Shown piece by piece: positions 60,553-64,000 of a stretch of DNA of 64,000 nucleotides. Within the stretch, counting starts at the first letter, position 1. Each line of letters begins with the position of its first letter. The position numbers and the translations under genes were made by a program. The DNA is from Streptomyces rimosus (GTDB lineage: Bacteria; Actinomycetota; Actinomycetes; Streptomycetales; Streptomycetaceae), in NCBI RefSeq assembly GCF_008704655.1, contig NZ_CP023688.1, forward strand, positions 62,001 to 126,000, given 5' to 3'. The notes under the pieces were generated by a model. It saw only the letters and a list, made by a program, of their open reading frames with translations. It ran no database searches and was not told where the DNA came from.

Positions 60553-64000
<3,448 letters not shown>

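Overview
The window is high-GC actinobacterial DNA, almost certainly Streptomyces. The GC-rich third codon positions, GTG and TTG starts behind GGAGG-type ribosome sites, the dense set of TetR, GntR, PucR and XRE regulators, the secondary-metabolism genes and a rare TTA codon all fit. No rRNA, tRNA, CRISPR array or intact insertion sequence was seen.

Left part (1-17.4 kb): small accessory genes. These are a HAD hydrolase, a nucleotidyltransferase, a cupin, an MFS exporter, a Dabb-domain protein behind a 15-bp palindrome, and a NUDIX hydrolase. A stretch of decayed genes follows (about 6.2-7.15 kb). Then come a TetR / class A flavin monooxygenase pair with a duplicated operator, an amino-acid permease group, an XRE/NmrA divergent pair and an SDR/TetR divergent pair with two related operators.

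17.4-24.6 kb: a PucR regulator faces a five-gene leftward set: membrane dipeptidase, M20 amidohydrolase, GNAT acyltransferase, N-acylamino-acid racemase/OSBS and a secreted DD-peptidase-like serine hydrolase. Three of them match the known scheme that turns D-amino acids into L-amino acids through N-succinylation. The other two could release D-residues from wall peptides.

24.8-30.6 kb: unlinked small genes (DUF4232, a TetR remnant, SRPBCC, GNAT, DinB, SCO6745-family, YbhB) and a GntR regulator.

30.6-46.4 kb: what looks like a natural-product locus, all leftward except the thioesterase. One block is a pyridoxamine-oxidase-like protein, a one-module NRPS with adenylation, carrier and reductase domains, and two P450s with unusual I-helix motifs. 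The second block is P450, ACP, ketosynthase, asparagine-synthetase-like amidotransferase and MMPL exporter, with most genes overlapping by 4 nt, and a divergent hot-dog thioesterase. A cysteine-rich protein and a broken oxidoreductase lie between the blocks. A large ATPase regulator follows at 47.3-50.5 kb.

50.6-53.7 kb: two tandem genes, each joining a peptidoglycan-hydrolase-like domain to a seven-repeat propeller, without signal peptides and sharing about 335 bp that look identical. 54-55.6 kb: a secreted carboxylesterase. 55.6-58.8 kb: a tightly overlapped acyl-CoA dehydrogenase, PIG-L deacetylase, methyltransferase and glycosyltransferase operon. 59-60.2 kb: a membrane protein and a secreted SRPBCC protein behind a second copy of the palindrome seen at 4.68 kb. 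The window ends inside a soluble histidine kinase with seven HAMP-type repeats.
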